A stretch of 64,000 nt of DNA, from positions 4,777,001 to 4,841,000 of the forward strand of contig NZ_ATTE01000001.1 of the NCBI RefSeq assembly GCF_000419525.1, in the 5' to 3' direction. Of this stretch, positions 8,649 to 17,776 are shown one piece after another (the first letter of the stretch is position 1; the number at the start of each line of letters is the position of its first letter). A program made the translations under genes and the position numbers. The DNA is from Leucothrix mucor DSM 2157. Lineage in GTDB: Bacteria > Pseudomonadota > Gammaproteobacteria > Thiotrichales > Thiotrichaceae. Under the pieces are notes generated by a model. It had not been told where the DNA came from and made no database searches. It saw nothing but the letters and a program-made list of their open reading frames with translations.

Positions 8649-10390
8649 AGCGTTTTATTGCGATGATCGCTTTGTTGCTAGTCGCGTTAGTTAGTCATGC
8701 TGCGCCTGTGTTGCAAGCAATGGTTGATCGGCAAACGATTGGAATTGATGAAACAGTACAGCTAGTGATCAAGCTCTCCGGTGCAGGTGCAGGGCGGCCC
8801 GACCTATCAGAGATCTACCAAGACTTTAGTATAGATAGTCACTCGCAAAGCTCCAGCGCGCGTATCATTAATGGCATTCTGAGTCAGGATGTGAGCTGGA
8901 CCTTTGTGTTGTCGCCGAATCACACCGGTGAGCTAACGATTCCAGCTTTAACCGTTGGCGGTGCTCAATCACAGGCCATTACCATTACAGTCACCGATAC
9001 GCCCACGCAACAAGTGACTAATGACGATGCCTTGATGGAGGTTGAGGTTTCGCCGTTACACCCTTATGTGCAAGGGCAGGTAATTTATGTGCAGCGTTTG
9101 TATTATTCGCGGCCATTGGTTGATAACGCTTCGATTTCCAGCCCGAGAATTGCCAAAGGTAAGGCTGATATTGAGTTTTTAGGCTCATCTAATCCAATTC
9201 GCACCACTCTAAACGGTAGGCCTTATCAGCGCCTGAGTCGTTATTATGCAGTGTATCCACAAGAAGTGGGTACGCTGGAATTTGCGCCCTCCGTATTTCG
9301 TGGCAGCTTGGCTCGCAGTACGCAGCGAGATCCTTTTCAGTATTTCCCGAATAGTGGGACTCGAATTAGTGCTTCCTCTGCCGCAGCTTCAGTAGAGATT
9401 GAGGCGAAGCCCGCAAGTTTTACGGGTAGCGAATGGCTTGCTGCTTCTCAAGTTAGCTTAAGCATTAATTGGTCGATGCCACCAGAATCATTACAAGCAG
9501 GCGAGCCGGTTACCGTGACTATTGCTTTGATTGCTGAAGGTAAGCGTGCCGAGACGCTGCCTGAAATTCAATTACCCGTGCCGGACGACATTAAAATCTA
9601 TCCTGAAAAGCCGGTATTCCAGAATCAGAAAAGTGCTAGCGGTATTGGTGGAATGCGTCAGGAAACGATCGTATTGGTGGCTAATAAAAATGGGGAATAC
9701 ACGATTCCTGCGGTTGAAATTCCTTGGTGGGATACGAAAGCGGATAAGCAAAAGATTGCCCGCCTAGACCCGGTCACGATAAAAGTGAGTGGGGCAGCTA
9801 TTACTGCTAATACCCCGCCGGTAAGTGCTGAACCTGCAGAGCCGAAAGTAAATGAGCCTGAGCCTATCAATCAAGCGGATGATAAGACGTTATCAAAAGT
9901 AGGTACGACTGAGTTGATGTCAGGTATCAATACTTTAATGGATGATTGGATGGCTAAAGCCCAACTACATCGCAAAGAACTCGCAGCGGGCTTGGGCGCA
10001 TCAGCACTATTGATTTTGGGGTTAGTTTTCATTACGCGTCGTAATCGTAAAAAGCGCCAATCTCCAGAGTTTCAGCAGCAACAAATTCAGCAGGAAGCGA
10101 CGCGTAAAGTCATCGCGGCTTGTAATGCGAATGATTCAGCGGCTGCTATTTCAGCATTGCCAGCATGGGCCGCTAGTGTTGGTATTTATCCGACAACTTT
10201 AGCCGGTTTTGAAACCTGTGGAGATGAGGCAATGGTGTCCGCGGTTCGTGAGCTATCGGCATCCCGCTATGCTAAGCAGGATGCCCAATGGAATGGCCGC
10301 ACACTAAAGCAGGCTGTTCAGGCCTATGGTGCTAAGGCCTCCGCAACTCCGGTGGTTGCACTAAGGCCATTGCACCCAATCTCACAATAG
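8642..10390 (+). CDS. BatD family (oxygen tolerance) protein
   Basis: The 582-residue protein has an N-terminal signal peptide (KRFIAMIALLLVALVSHA, cleavage likely before APVL), a long periplasmic part made of beta-sandwich-like repeats starting with an 'TIGIDETVQLVIKLSG' element, and one transmembrane helix near residues 446-465 followed by a cytoplasmic helical domain. That architecture and its position at the end of the MoxR operon identify it as BatD. The ATG overlaps the end of the previous gene. It ends convergently with fadE, the two coding regions overlapping by nine bases. Confidence 0.88.
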   Translation: MVKRFIAMIALLLVALVSHAAPVLQAMVDRQTIGIDETVQLVIKLSGAGAGRPDLSEIYQDFSIDSHSQSSSARIINGILSQDVSWTFVLSPNHTGELTIPALTVGGAQSQAITITVTDTPTQQVTNDDALMEVEVSPLHPYVQGQVIYVQRLYYSRPLVDNASISSPRIAKGKADIEFLGSSNPIRTTLNGRPYQRLSRYYAVYPQEVGTLEFAPSVFRGSLARSTQRDPFQYFPNSGTRISASSAAASVEIEAKPASFTGSEWLAASQVSLSINWSMPPESLQAGEPVTVTIALIAEGKRAETLPEIQLPVPDDIKIYPEKPVFQNQKSASGIGGMRQETIVLVANKNGEYTIPAVEIPWWDTKADKQKIARLDPVTIKVSGAAITANTPPVSAEPAEPKVNEPEPINQADDKTLSKVGTTELMSGINTLMDDWMAKAQLHRKELAAGLGASALLILGLVFITRRNRKKRQSPEFQQQQIQQEATRKVIAACNANDSAAAISALPAWAASVGIYPTTLAGFETCGDEAMVSAVRELSASRYAKQDAQWNGRTLKQAVQAYGAKASATPVVALRPLHPISQ

Positions 10391-12796
10391 CTCCTCTGGT
10401 TCAAATGAATCCACCCGAATGGCATTCAACATTGCGATTCGGGCATTTTTCAGCAGCGTTGCCTCATCCTCAGTGATCAGTTGATAACGCAGCGCCTCCT
10501 CAATTCGCTCCTCTTCGGTATGTGTCGATAACCTGCCATCTTTGCGTAGTCGGCGTAGACGTGTTTCTGCCGCTTTGGCTTCCGTGGCTAATTGAAAAGC
10601 ATGCTCAATGCGTCCGGTACGATCGGTTGGGTCGTTGCTCATATAGATTCCACTACATAAGCGAGCACGAGTAGCACTTGGCTTAAGGCCGAGCTGAGCT
10701 ACCTGATGAATCAATTTGTCACTGGGTGGCGAGTAGGGCTTGCCAAAGGGAAACATAAACTGCCGCAGCACTTTGCCGAAGAGTGGCGCGGGTAGATTGT
10801 AAAACACTGCTAACATCGCTTGCTGTGCATCATGAATCAGACTTTGGCAGCTGTAGTCCAGTAAGGGCAGGTCAGCAATTGGCTCACCCTGATCTTCAAA
10901 GTGTTTTAGCACTGCGGAGCAAAGGTAGAGGTTTGCCAGAATATCGGCAAAGCGTCCAGATAGGCGCTCGCGGCGCTTCAAAGTGCCACCTAAAGTCAGC
11001 AAAGCATAGTCAGTTAGTAGGGCAAAGCTGGCACTCAGGCGCGTCAAGCGCCGATAGTACTTGCGCGTCATCGGTGTGCCGGGTGATTCAAAGTAGGCAT
11101 TGCTCATACCAAACCAAACACTGCGGGCTAAGTTGCTCATCACAAAGCCAACATGCGCCATGAGTGTTTTATCCAGCAGCTTTAAATCATCCGATTGTGC
11201 TGCTTTGATTTCGGTCAGCAAATAGGGGTGACAACGAATCGCACCCTGACCAAATACAATCAAGCTACGGGTTAAGATATTCGCGCCTTCCACGGTAATT
11301 CCGATGGGTACTGCCTGATACATGCGGGCAATGAAATTATCCGGCCCCATGCAAATTCCCGAGCCTCCGTGAATGTCCATGGCATGATTGACAATCTGAC
11401 GCATCCGCTCGGTTAGTTGGTATTTTAGCAGTGCCGTAATGACCGCTGGTTTCTGCTCCTGATCGATCGCAGTGGCAGTCAGGCGACGTCCGGCGTCCAT
11501 GATATAGGTCTGCACTAAAATCTCTGCCAGCGGCTCTTCAATGCCTTCAAAACGACCAATAATGCTGCCAAACTGTTTTCGTACACCGGCATAAGCGCCA
11601 GTAACGTGGGAAAGCTGCTTTCCGGCTCCCGTGGCGAGTGCGGGAAGCGAAATTCCGCGTCCTTCGCCTAAGCACTCCACCAACATTTGCCAGCCTTTAC
11701 CGGCATGCTCCGGCCCGCCGATTAACCAGTCCATGGGGATAAATACGTTTTCACCCCATACCGGACCATTCTGGAAAGGGATATTCAGTGGGAAGTGCCG
11801 CTTGCCGATACTGATCCCCGCAGTTGTCGTTGGAATGAGTGCCAGACTAATCCCGACTTCCGTTTCATCACCCAGCAAATGATCAGGGTCTTTAAGTTGG
11901 AAGGCTAAGCCAAGTAGTGTGGCAACGGGGGCTAGTGTGATATAGCGCTTTTCCCAGTTAAGGCAAATACCTAAAACATCATCTTTGCCTTCAAAGCGTT
12001 GTCTGCACACCACGCCAATATCTGGAATGGCGCTGGCATCGCTACCAGCTTCAGGTCCGGTTAGCGCGAAGCAGGGGATTTCCTCGCCACGAGCTAAACG
12101 TGGTAGAAAATAACTTTTTTGTGCAGCCGTTCCATAGCGATGCAGTAGCTCACCAGGGCCGAGAGAGTTAGGCACCATCACGGTGACTGCCGCCGTAATA
12201 CTGCGTGAAGCGATTTTCATGACCACTTCTGAATGCGCCAGTGCAGAGAAACCAAGCCCGCCATATTCCACTGGGATAATCATCCCGAAAAAGCCTTCAC
12301 GCTTCAGGGTTTGCCAGATTTCGGGAGGGAGATCTAGCAATTCGTGAGTAATCTTCCAGTCATCCAGATTTTTACAGAGCACCTCAACCGGCCCATTCAG
12401 GAAGTCGGTTTCCTCGGGCGTTAAGCTGCTACTGGCGAGATCGCGTAAGTGGGGCCATTTTGGTTTGCCGGAAAACAGTTCAGCATCCCACCAAGTATTG
12501 CCTGCCTCCAGTGCTTGCTGTTCGGTATCGGAAATTCTGGGAAGGTTCTGTTTGAGTAAGCGAAGCGCGGGACGACTGATTAACTTTAGGCGCAAGGGCT
12601 CGTAGTAGATAATTACCAAGCTCAAAACGCAAAGGATGGCAATGAACCAGATGCCGTTATGCCATGCATCAAAGATAAATATACCGGCTAACCAAGTCAG
12701 TATAAATGGGGCTGTTTTCACCAAAGATAGTCGCAAATAGCCGCTTATTAGTAAAATGACTAATAGGCTGATGAGTGCGAGAAGTGATGAGATCAT
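10382..12796 (-). CDS. fadE: Acyl-CoA dehydrogenase, FadE type
   Basis: This large (804-residue) protein has two N-terminal membrane segments within the first 65 residues and then a full acyl-CoA dehydrogenase core (N-terminal, middle and C-terminal helical domains) plus the extra C-terminal domain typical of FadE. Core motifs include CFALTGPEAGSDA, the flavin-binding WEKRYITLAP, and DIHGGSGICMGPDNF. It catalyses the first oxidation step of fatty-acid beta-oxidation. GGAGG is six bases before the ATG, and the start overlaps the stop of the upstream C92 gene (ATGA). Length fits the E. coli enzyme (814). Its 3' end overlaps the 3' end of the BatD gene on the other strand. Confidence 0.93.
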   Translation of the reverse strand: MISSLLALISLLVILLISGYLRLSLVKTAPFILTWLAGIFIFDAWHNGIWFIAILCVLSLVIIYYEPLRLKLISRPALRLLKQNLPRISDTEQQALEAGNTWWDAELFSGKPKWPHLRDLASSSLTPEETDFLNGPVEVLCKNLDDWKITHELLDLPPEIWQTLKREGFFGMIIPVEYGGLGFSALAHSEVVMKIASRSITAAVTVMVPNSLGPGELLHRYGTAAQKSYFLPRLARGEEIPCFALTGPEAGSDASAIPDIGVVCRQRFEGKDDVLGICLNWEKRYITLAPVATLLGLAFQLKDPDHLLGDETEVGISLALIPTTTAGISIGKRHFPLNIPFQNGPVWGENVFIPMDWLIGGPEHAGKGWQMLVECLGEGRGISLPALATGAGKQLSHVTGAYAGVRKQFGSIIGRFEGIEEPLAEILVQTYIMDAGRRLTATAIDQEQKPAVITALLKYQLTERMRQIVNHAMDIHGGSGICMGPDNFIARMYQAVPIGITVEGANILTRSLIVFGQGAIRCHPYLLTEIKAAQSDDLKLLDKTLMAHVGFVMSNLARSVWFGMSNAYFESPGTPMTRKYYRRLTRLSASFALLTDYALLTLGGTLKRRERLSGRFADILANLYLCSAVLKHFEDQGEPIADLPLLDYSCQSLIHDAQQAMLAVFYNLPAPLFGKVLRQFMFPFGKPYSPPSDKLIHQVAQLGLKPSATRARLCSGIYMSNDPTDRTGRIEHAFQLATEAKAAETRLRRLRKDGRLSTHTEEERIEEALRYQLITEDEATLLKNARIAMLNAIRVDSFEPEELL

Positions 12797-13662
12797 GATG
12801 AGCCTCCTTCAAGGATGGTTCGCGAGGGTTTTGATGTTTCGGAGCGTTCGGCGATTAATGGCAGTTCGTCACCTTCACCAGTTTCCCAAGGTAGATAGCG
12901 ATGGGAGTGGCCGTGTGACAGATCTAGGTCTGGAAACTTGACGATCTCAAAGTAAGGTGAGTAGTCAAAATCAGCGGGTACAAATAATCGGAAATTACGT
13001 TTATAGATTTTTTTGTATTCGTTATTGTCCGTTACCACAACCGGCAAAATGGGGTAATCAACACTTTGAAAGCATCTTGCTATCATTCCTGAGCATACCA
13101 CATGCGTCGGTTTACCTGCGTTGTGTTGAAATAACGTGGAGCGCCAGTGCCTAGGTAGTAAGCCGTAAGGGAAAAAGAAGCGGGCCAAATCTAGCAGTTG
13201 CCTGACATCGTAAGAGAGTCCCAAATGCTCAGCAGCAAAGCAGACGACTTTTTGTTGGTCTTTGGGTCGTAGATGAGTGGGGCGGCAGACTCGAAGGTTA
13301 TCATCCATGTAGTCACTCATGGGCCTCACCACGGTGCCATAACCCAGTAAGGATTCGATCACCAGTTGTTCATTTGGATCGCCATCGTAAAACTTCAGAA
13401 TGCGGGCACGAATGGCCGGATCTTTGACTTCGCTCAGGCGACCAATGTACAGGGCAGAGTGAATCCATGGCGAGAGCGTGATTAGCTTGATGATATCGCC
13501 AACCCGAGTGCGGCCTTCAAATAAAATCACATCAGCTGGCTTGAGTGACTCCAATAATCGCTTGGGGTTATTGATTGCGGACAGGTTCCTGTTTGCCTCC
13601 GGAATGGCGATTAGCCAACCGACAACTTTATTCCATATCAGGTTACGCAGTTTGCTCAACAT
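12793..13662 (-). CDS. YiiX-like permuted NlpC/P60 (C92) cysteine hydrolase
   Basis: The 289-residue protein shows the permuted papain-like arrangement: PADVILFEG...GDIIKLITLSPWIHSALYIG with the catalytic-type histidine H68, followed much later by HVVCSGMIARC with the candidate nucleophile C190. This order (His before Cys) is that of the YiiX/YaeF/LRAT group in the NlpC/P60 superfamily. The ATG at 13662 is used because GGAGGA lies seven bases upstream; the ATG at 13677 contains that sequence. There is no clear signal peptide, although the N terminus is amphipathic. The gene is translationally coupled to fadE, suggesting action on a lipid or acylated substrate, but this is inference. Confidence 0.8.
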   Translation of the reverse strand: MLSKLRNLIWNKVVGWLIAIPEANRNLSAINNPKRLLESLKPADVILFEGRTRVGDIIKLITLSPWIHSALYIGRLSEVKDPAIRARILKFYDGDPNEQLVIESLLGYGTVVRPMSDYMDDNLRVCRPTHLRPKDQQKVVCFAAEHLGLSYDVRQLLDLARFFFPYGLLPRHWRSTLFQHNAGKPTHVVCSGMIARCFQSVDYPILPVVVTDNNEYKKIYKRNFRLFVPADFDYSPYFEIVKFPDLDLSHGHSHRYLPWETGEGDELPLIAERSETSKPSRTILEGGSS

Positions 13663-13806
13663 GAACCGTTCCTCCATTGGTATGATTATGACACGATCAT
13701 GACCCTTGTTATCTTAAACGCTGTGATTACGGGTTTAGATTCACTTGAGGCTCTATGGTTGCAAATTTCTGTTTAAGGGAAGTTTCAAAAAAAGCGTAAA
13801 AAGCGC

Positions 13807-13835
13807 TTGAGTAAGTTCGATGATTAACCTAGAAT
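13807..13835 (+). promoter_or_regulatory. Sigma-70 promoter of rplM-rpsI
   Basis: A -35 element TTGAGT and a -10 element TAGAAT are separated by exactly 17 bases. The predicted start site lies about 80 bases before the rplM ATG, leaving a leader that could hold an autoregulatory L13 site. The rest of the gap 13663-13922 shows nothing recognisable. Confidence 0.6.
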
Positions 13836-13922
13836 GCTGCGTTCTTTGAATTTGATTAGATATTCGTTCTATTCAAGTAATCAATACCGAACAGATTTAG
13901 CTTCATTTCCTGGAGAATTGAC

Positions 13923-14351
13923 ATGGGAACATTCAGTGCAAAGCCGGCAGAGGTTAAGCGCGACTGGTTTGTCGTAAATGCTGAGGGCAAAGCACTTGGT
14001 CGACTGGCCAGCGAGATTGCATCACGTTTGCGCGGTAAGCATAAGCCGATTTACACACCACACGTTGATACTGGCGATTACATCGTTGTTATTAATGCAG
14101 ATAAAGTGGCAGTAACTGGTAACAAGTTTACTGACAAAATGTACTACAGAAACACCGGCTACGTTGGTAATCTGAAGTCCATAAGTTTTGACAAGCTACA
14201 GGCCAAGGCGCCTGAGCGTATCATCGAATTAGCGGTTAAAGGCATGTTGCCTAAAGGTCCGCTGGGTCGTGACATGTATCGTAAACTCAAAGTGTATGCG
14301 GGGCCAGAGCACAATCATCATGCTCAGCAACCACAGCCTTTAGAAGTTTAA
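13923..14351 (+). CDS. rplM: Ribosomal protein L13
   Basis: This is a 142-residue 50S subunit protein with the classical L13 blocks: [16 protein letters not shown] near the N terminus, the [20 protein letters not shown] segment, and [26 protein letters not shown] at the C terminus. TGGAGAAT precedes the ATG. It forms the standard two-gene operon with rpsI 29 bases downstream. Confidence 0.98.
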   Translation: MGTFSAKPAEVKRDWFVVNAEGKALGRLASEIASRLRGKHKPIYTPHVDTGDYIVVINADKVAVTGNKFTDKMYYRNTGYVGNLKSISFDKLQAKAPERIIELAVKGMLPKGPLGRDMYRKLKVYAGPEHNHHAQQPQPLEV

Positions 14352-14380
14352 GATTTAACAGCATTAGAGAATACAGAGCA

Positions 14381-14773
14381 ATGGCTGATACACAGTACTA
14401 CGGAACAGGTCGCCGGAAATCGTCTTCTGCGCGCGTCTTCATGAAGAATGGCTCGGGCAATATTACGGTTAACAAGCTGAGCATCGACGAATATTTTGGT
14501 CGTGAAACGTCTCGCATGGTTGTTCGTCAGCCATTAGATGCGACGGATTCAGTTGAGACTTTTGATATTAACGTCACAGTTGCCGGTGGTGGTGACAGTG
14601 GTCAGGCAGGCGCAATCCGTTTAGGTATTGCCAGAGCTCTGCTTGAATTCAACGAAGGTCATCGTGATGTCCTGAAGCGTAGTGGCTTCCTGACACGTGA
14701 TGCACGTAAAGTTGAGCGTAAGAAAGTTGGTTTGCACAAAGCACGTAAGGCGACTCAGTTCTCCAAGCGTTAA
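14381..14773 (+). CDS. rpsI: Ribosomal protein S9
   Basis: This is a 130-residue 30S subunit protein. It begins with the family block [15 protein letters not shown], contains [19 protein letters not shown] and ends in the basic tail QFSKR, which reaches toward the P-site tRNA anticodon in S9 proteins. It follows rplM with a 29-base gap and is closed by a strong terminator. Confidence 0.98.
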   Translation: MADTQYYGTGRRKSSSARVFMKNGSGNITVNKLSIDEYFGRETSRMVVRQPLDATDSVETFDINVTVAGGGDSGQAGAIRLGIARALLEFNEGHRDVLKRSGFLTRDARKVERKKVGLHKARKATQFSKR

Positions 14774-14804
14774 TCGCAAACAGATTTTCGGCTACACGTT
14801 TTAC

Positions 14805-14837
14805 AAAAAGCGGCAATGTTTACATTGCCGCTTTTTT
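14805..14837 (+). terminator. Rho-independent terminator after rpsI
   Basis: A perfect 14-bp stem, AAAAAGCGGCAATG / CATTGCCGCTTTTT, with loop TTTA and a T run lies 31 bases after the rpsI stop. Confidence 0.9.
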
Positions 14838-14950
14838 GCGTTTCCCATTCAGACGAGCTGTGTTGCATTTTTGCCACACCGAAGATAGACTTGAATTAGT
14901 CTTTAGTGAACTCAGTCGAGTTCATGTGGCGACAGACTCTGGGAAATATA

Positions 14951-15769
14951 ATGAAAATAACAAATACCCTCATTTTGATGGCTCCGGTTTTGGCATTCTC
15001 GTCGAATGTTTTAGCTTATGCGGCCTCATCTGTTTCATCTCCAGAGTCCGAACCTCTAGGTCTTTATGACCTGTCTTATGCGGCAGATGCGCATTATTCC
15101 TCAAGAAACCTTGAACGATCCGATGTCGGTCTTGGGTTGCTGACTGCCTACGATTTAGTGATTCGGGGTGACGACGCAGCATCATCAGTGACTTACCTGA
15201 ATCAGTCTGGGCCATTTGAAGTGGGTGCGCAATATGCTCCAGCTGATATTGACACGGATAGTGATACTGTGGGTTTTTTGGTCAATACGCAACAAGGTCC
15301 CTATGAAGCGGCAATGGCTTATCACCAGTCTGGACAGGAAAGCGGGGCGCTTAAAGGTAGGCTTACTTATAAAAGTCGCAATAATAGTCAGGTGCGTCTT
15401 GATCTGGTGGCTGAAAAGTATGTTGCGAACATTAGTCGACCAGAAGCAGATTCAACGCTATCAAAGTCCGGCGACTCGCTATCCTTTTTAGTTGGTGCTA
15501 AGTATCAGGTGACGCCGAAGGCTTATGTGTCTGGTCAATATGGTGCGGTTGGTTTTGCGGAGTCTTCTAAAGTTGAGGGTGCAGAGCTTGATTCAGAGCG
15601 TGACTATTGGGCGCTGTCACTAGAAGCTGGTTACAAGTTAAATGACTCTAGTGTTATCTATGTGAGTCATGCGCAGAAAAAATTCAATAACGTCGCCGAG
15701 TCTGATGACCCATCCACCGACTTGCTGGCATCTCAGCTGAATTCAATTGGTGTAAAGCTCAACTGGTAG
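14951..15769 (+). CDS. Porin-like outer membrane protein
   Basis: The 272-residue protein begins with a signal peptide (MKITNTLILMAPVLAFSSNVLA, cleavage near residue 22-24). It continues with alternating amphipathic strands typical of a beta barrel (SQVRLDLVAEKY, KAYVSGQYGAVGF, DYWALSLEAGYKL, SSVIYVSHAQKKF) and ends VKLNW, with the C-terminal aromatic residue usual for outer membrane barrel proteins. It is shorter than general trimeric porins (about 330-380 residues), so it may be a small divergent porin. The ATG at 14951 is chosen because the signal peptide starts there; the ORF is open upstream to 14906. An inverted repeat at 14907-14924 lies in its leader. It stands alone, before the peptide transporter. 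Confidence 0.72.
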   Translation: MKITNTLILMAPVLAFSSNVLAYAASSVSSPESEPLGLYDLSYAADAHYSSRNLERSDVGLGLLTAYDLVIRGDDAASSVTYLNQSGPFEVGAQYAPADIDTDSDTVGFLVNTQQGPYEAAMAYHQSGQESGALKGRLTYKSRNNSQVRLDLVAEKYVANISRPEADSTLSKSGDSLSFLVGAKYQVTPKAYVSGQYGAVGFAESSKVEGAELDSERDYWALSLEAGYKLNDSSVIYVSHAQKKFNNVAESDDPSTDLLASQLNSIGVKLNW

Positions 15770-15855
15770 CACTACCACGCCTCTGGTTGCTGGATAATTT
15801 TACTTAAGCTCGCTATAGTGAGTCTACATTAACAATAACATGTAGATAGCTTGCC

Positions 15856-17760
15856 ATGCAGAAGAGACTGACCGCCCGCGATGTGATCCTTTACGTGCTA
15901 CTCACTTTGATAGTGCTTCTGTTAATTCTGGTCATGTATCAGGTTGACCGGCAATGGAATAAACTGACAGAAATGCAAGTGGCTGTCACAGAGCAGGCCA
16001 AAGATGTTCACGATGTGCGCAATACTGTCAGCAAGTTGCAGCAATCTTGGAACGAAGGGCTGGTGGTTCAGCAGGTAGCTGCATCAGATGCGAATGGTAA
16101 AGTAGTTGCTAGCGGTGGTTCAAAAGCAAGTGGCACCATTCCAGAGTCCTTTCGGCGCGCTTATCAAGCATCACAACAAGAGAGTTACGCCGAAGGCGAC
16201 TGGAAAGTTGATACTTTCGGCAACACACTCAAAACCATTACTCCCTATGTCTCCAGCGATGTCTATGCCAGCGAGGTGCAGGCCTATGTGTTGGAGTCCT
16301 TGTTGACTCGTGACCCTGATACGCTGGAGTGGACCGGGCTAATTGCCAAGTCTTGGACGGTTAGTGATGGTGGCCTGGTCATTAACTTTAAGCTTAACTC
16401 GAATGTAACCTTCTCTGATGGCAAACCGTTAACTGCCGAAGATGTCGCCTTTACCTATGACTTCATGATGAATGAAGGAATCAATGCGCCGGGTGAGCGT
16501 GCCTATTATGAGAAGGTAAAAAGCGTCACGGCTAAAGGGCCGTACGAAGTTGAGTTCGTATTTAAAGACCCGTACTTTGAGGCACTTGGCGCAGCGGGTG
16601 GTATTCCGATTCTGGCTAAGCACTTTTATGAAGAGTACATGACTAAGACGGAAGCCTTTAATAATTCAAAAGGTTTGCTGATTGGCTCTGGCCCTTATCG
16701 CTTGGCCGACCCTAAATCCTGGAGTTCAGAGCAAGGCACTGTCGAATTGGTTCGCAACCCACGCTATTGGGGATCAGTACAGCCAAGTTTCGATAAAATG
16801 GTTTGGCGGATTATTCAAAATGACAGTGCGCGGTTAACCACTTACCGCAATGGCGATATTGATGTGTATTCGGCACGTCCTATTGAATACGACCGCCTGC
16901 TGCAAGATGAACAAATTAAAGAGAAAAGTCACAACTTTGAATACATGTCTCCAACGGCAGGTTACAGCTATATTGGTTGGAATCAGCAGTCTGGGGAGCA
17001 GGCGACCCGCTTTGCCGATAAGCGCGTGCGCCAGGCAATGACCTATTTGACCGATCGTGACACCATTATTCGTGATATTTACCGTGGCTATGCCGAGGCA
17101 GCAATTAGCCCGTTTAGTCCGCGCAGTAAGCAGCATGATCCAGCTTTATTACCCCGAAAAGCGGATGTGGATAAGGCCAAGGCTTTGTTAAAAGAAGCTG
17201 GTTATGAAGACCGAGATAATGACGGCCTGCTGGAAGACGCTGCCGGTGAGCCATTTAGCTTTAAGCTCATGTACTCCCAAGGTAGCGATGACACTAAGAG
17301 TCTGGTGCTGCTGCTCAAAGATATGTACGCAAAAGCGGGTGTTCAATTAGTGCCTGAGCCAACTGAATGGTCAGTCATGCTGGAGCGTCTCGATACTAAA
17401 AACTTCGATGCCACAATATTGGGTTGGAGCAGTGGCTTTGAAACCGATATTTACCAAATGTTTCATAGCTCACAGGCTAAAACCGGCGGTAATAACTTCA
17501 TCAGTTACCGTAGCAAAGAGCTGGATAGTTTGATTGATGAGGCTCGGGTCATTGTTGATGAGTCTAAGCGCATGCCCGTTTGGCAAAAGGCTGAGGCGGT
17601 TTTTTATGAGGACCAGCCGTACACCTTCCTAATGCGTCGTAAGTCTTTGGTCTTTTTGGATAAGCGAATTGAGAATGTTGATCTTACGCCGTCTGGCTTG
17701 AATCTCAATTTCCAGCCAGTTGAGATTTTCGTGCCGAAAGCTGCGCAAAAATATCAGTGA
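15856..17760 (+). CDS. Membrane-tethered peptide-type ABC substrate-binding protein
   Basis: The 634-residue protein has a family 5 extracellular solute-binding domain from about residue 110 to 630 (for example TPYVSSDVYASEVQAYVLES, VTFSDGKPLTAEDVAFTYDF and WGSVQPSFDKMVWRII). Instead of a signal peptide or lipobox it has an uncleaved-looking transmembrane segment (residues 9-27) followed by a predicted coiled coil (about 30-67). The binding domain is therefore probably anchored to the inner membrane on a stalk. It heads an operon with two permeases and a fused double ATPase, an order like yejABEF or opp. The ligand is probably a peptide, but it is not defined by sequence. Confidence 0.87.
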   Translation: MQKRLTARDVILYVLLTLIVLLLILVMYQVDRQWNKLTEMQVAVTEQAKDVHDVRNTVSKLQQSWNEGLVVQQVAASDANGKVVASGGSKASGTIPESFRRAYQASQQESYAEGDWKVDTFGNTLKTITPYVSSDVYASEVQAYVLESLLTRDPDTLEWTGLIAKSWTVSDGGLVINFKLNSNVTFSDGKPLTAEDVAFTYDFMMNEGINAPGERAYYEKVKSVTAKGPYEVEFVFKDPYFEALGAAGGIPILAKHFYEEYMTKTEAFNNSKGLLIGSGPYRLADPKSWSSEQGTVELVRNPRYWGSVQPSFDKMVWRIIQNDSARLTTYRNGDIDVYSARPIEYDRLLQDEQIKEKSHNFEYMSPTAGYSYIGWNQQSGEQATRFADKRVRQAMTYLTDRDTIIRDIYRGYAEAAISPFSPRSKQHDPALLPRKADVDKAKALLKEAGYEDRDNDGLLEDAAGEPFSFKLMYSQGSDDTKSLVLLLKDMYAKAGVQLVPEPTEWSVMLERLDTKNFDATILGWSSGFETDIYQMFHSSQAKTGGNNFISYRSKELDSLIDEARVIVDESKRMPVWQKAEAVFYEDQPYTFLMRRKSLVFLDKRIENVDLTPSGLNLNFQPVEIFVPKAAQKYQ

Positions 17761-17776
17761 TTAAGGTGCTTATTCA

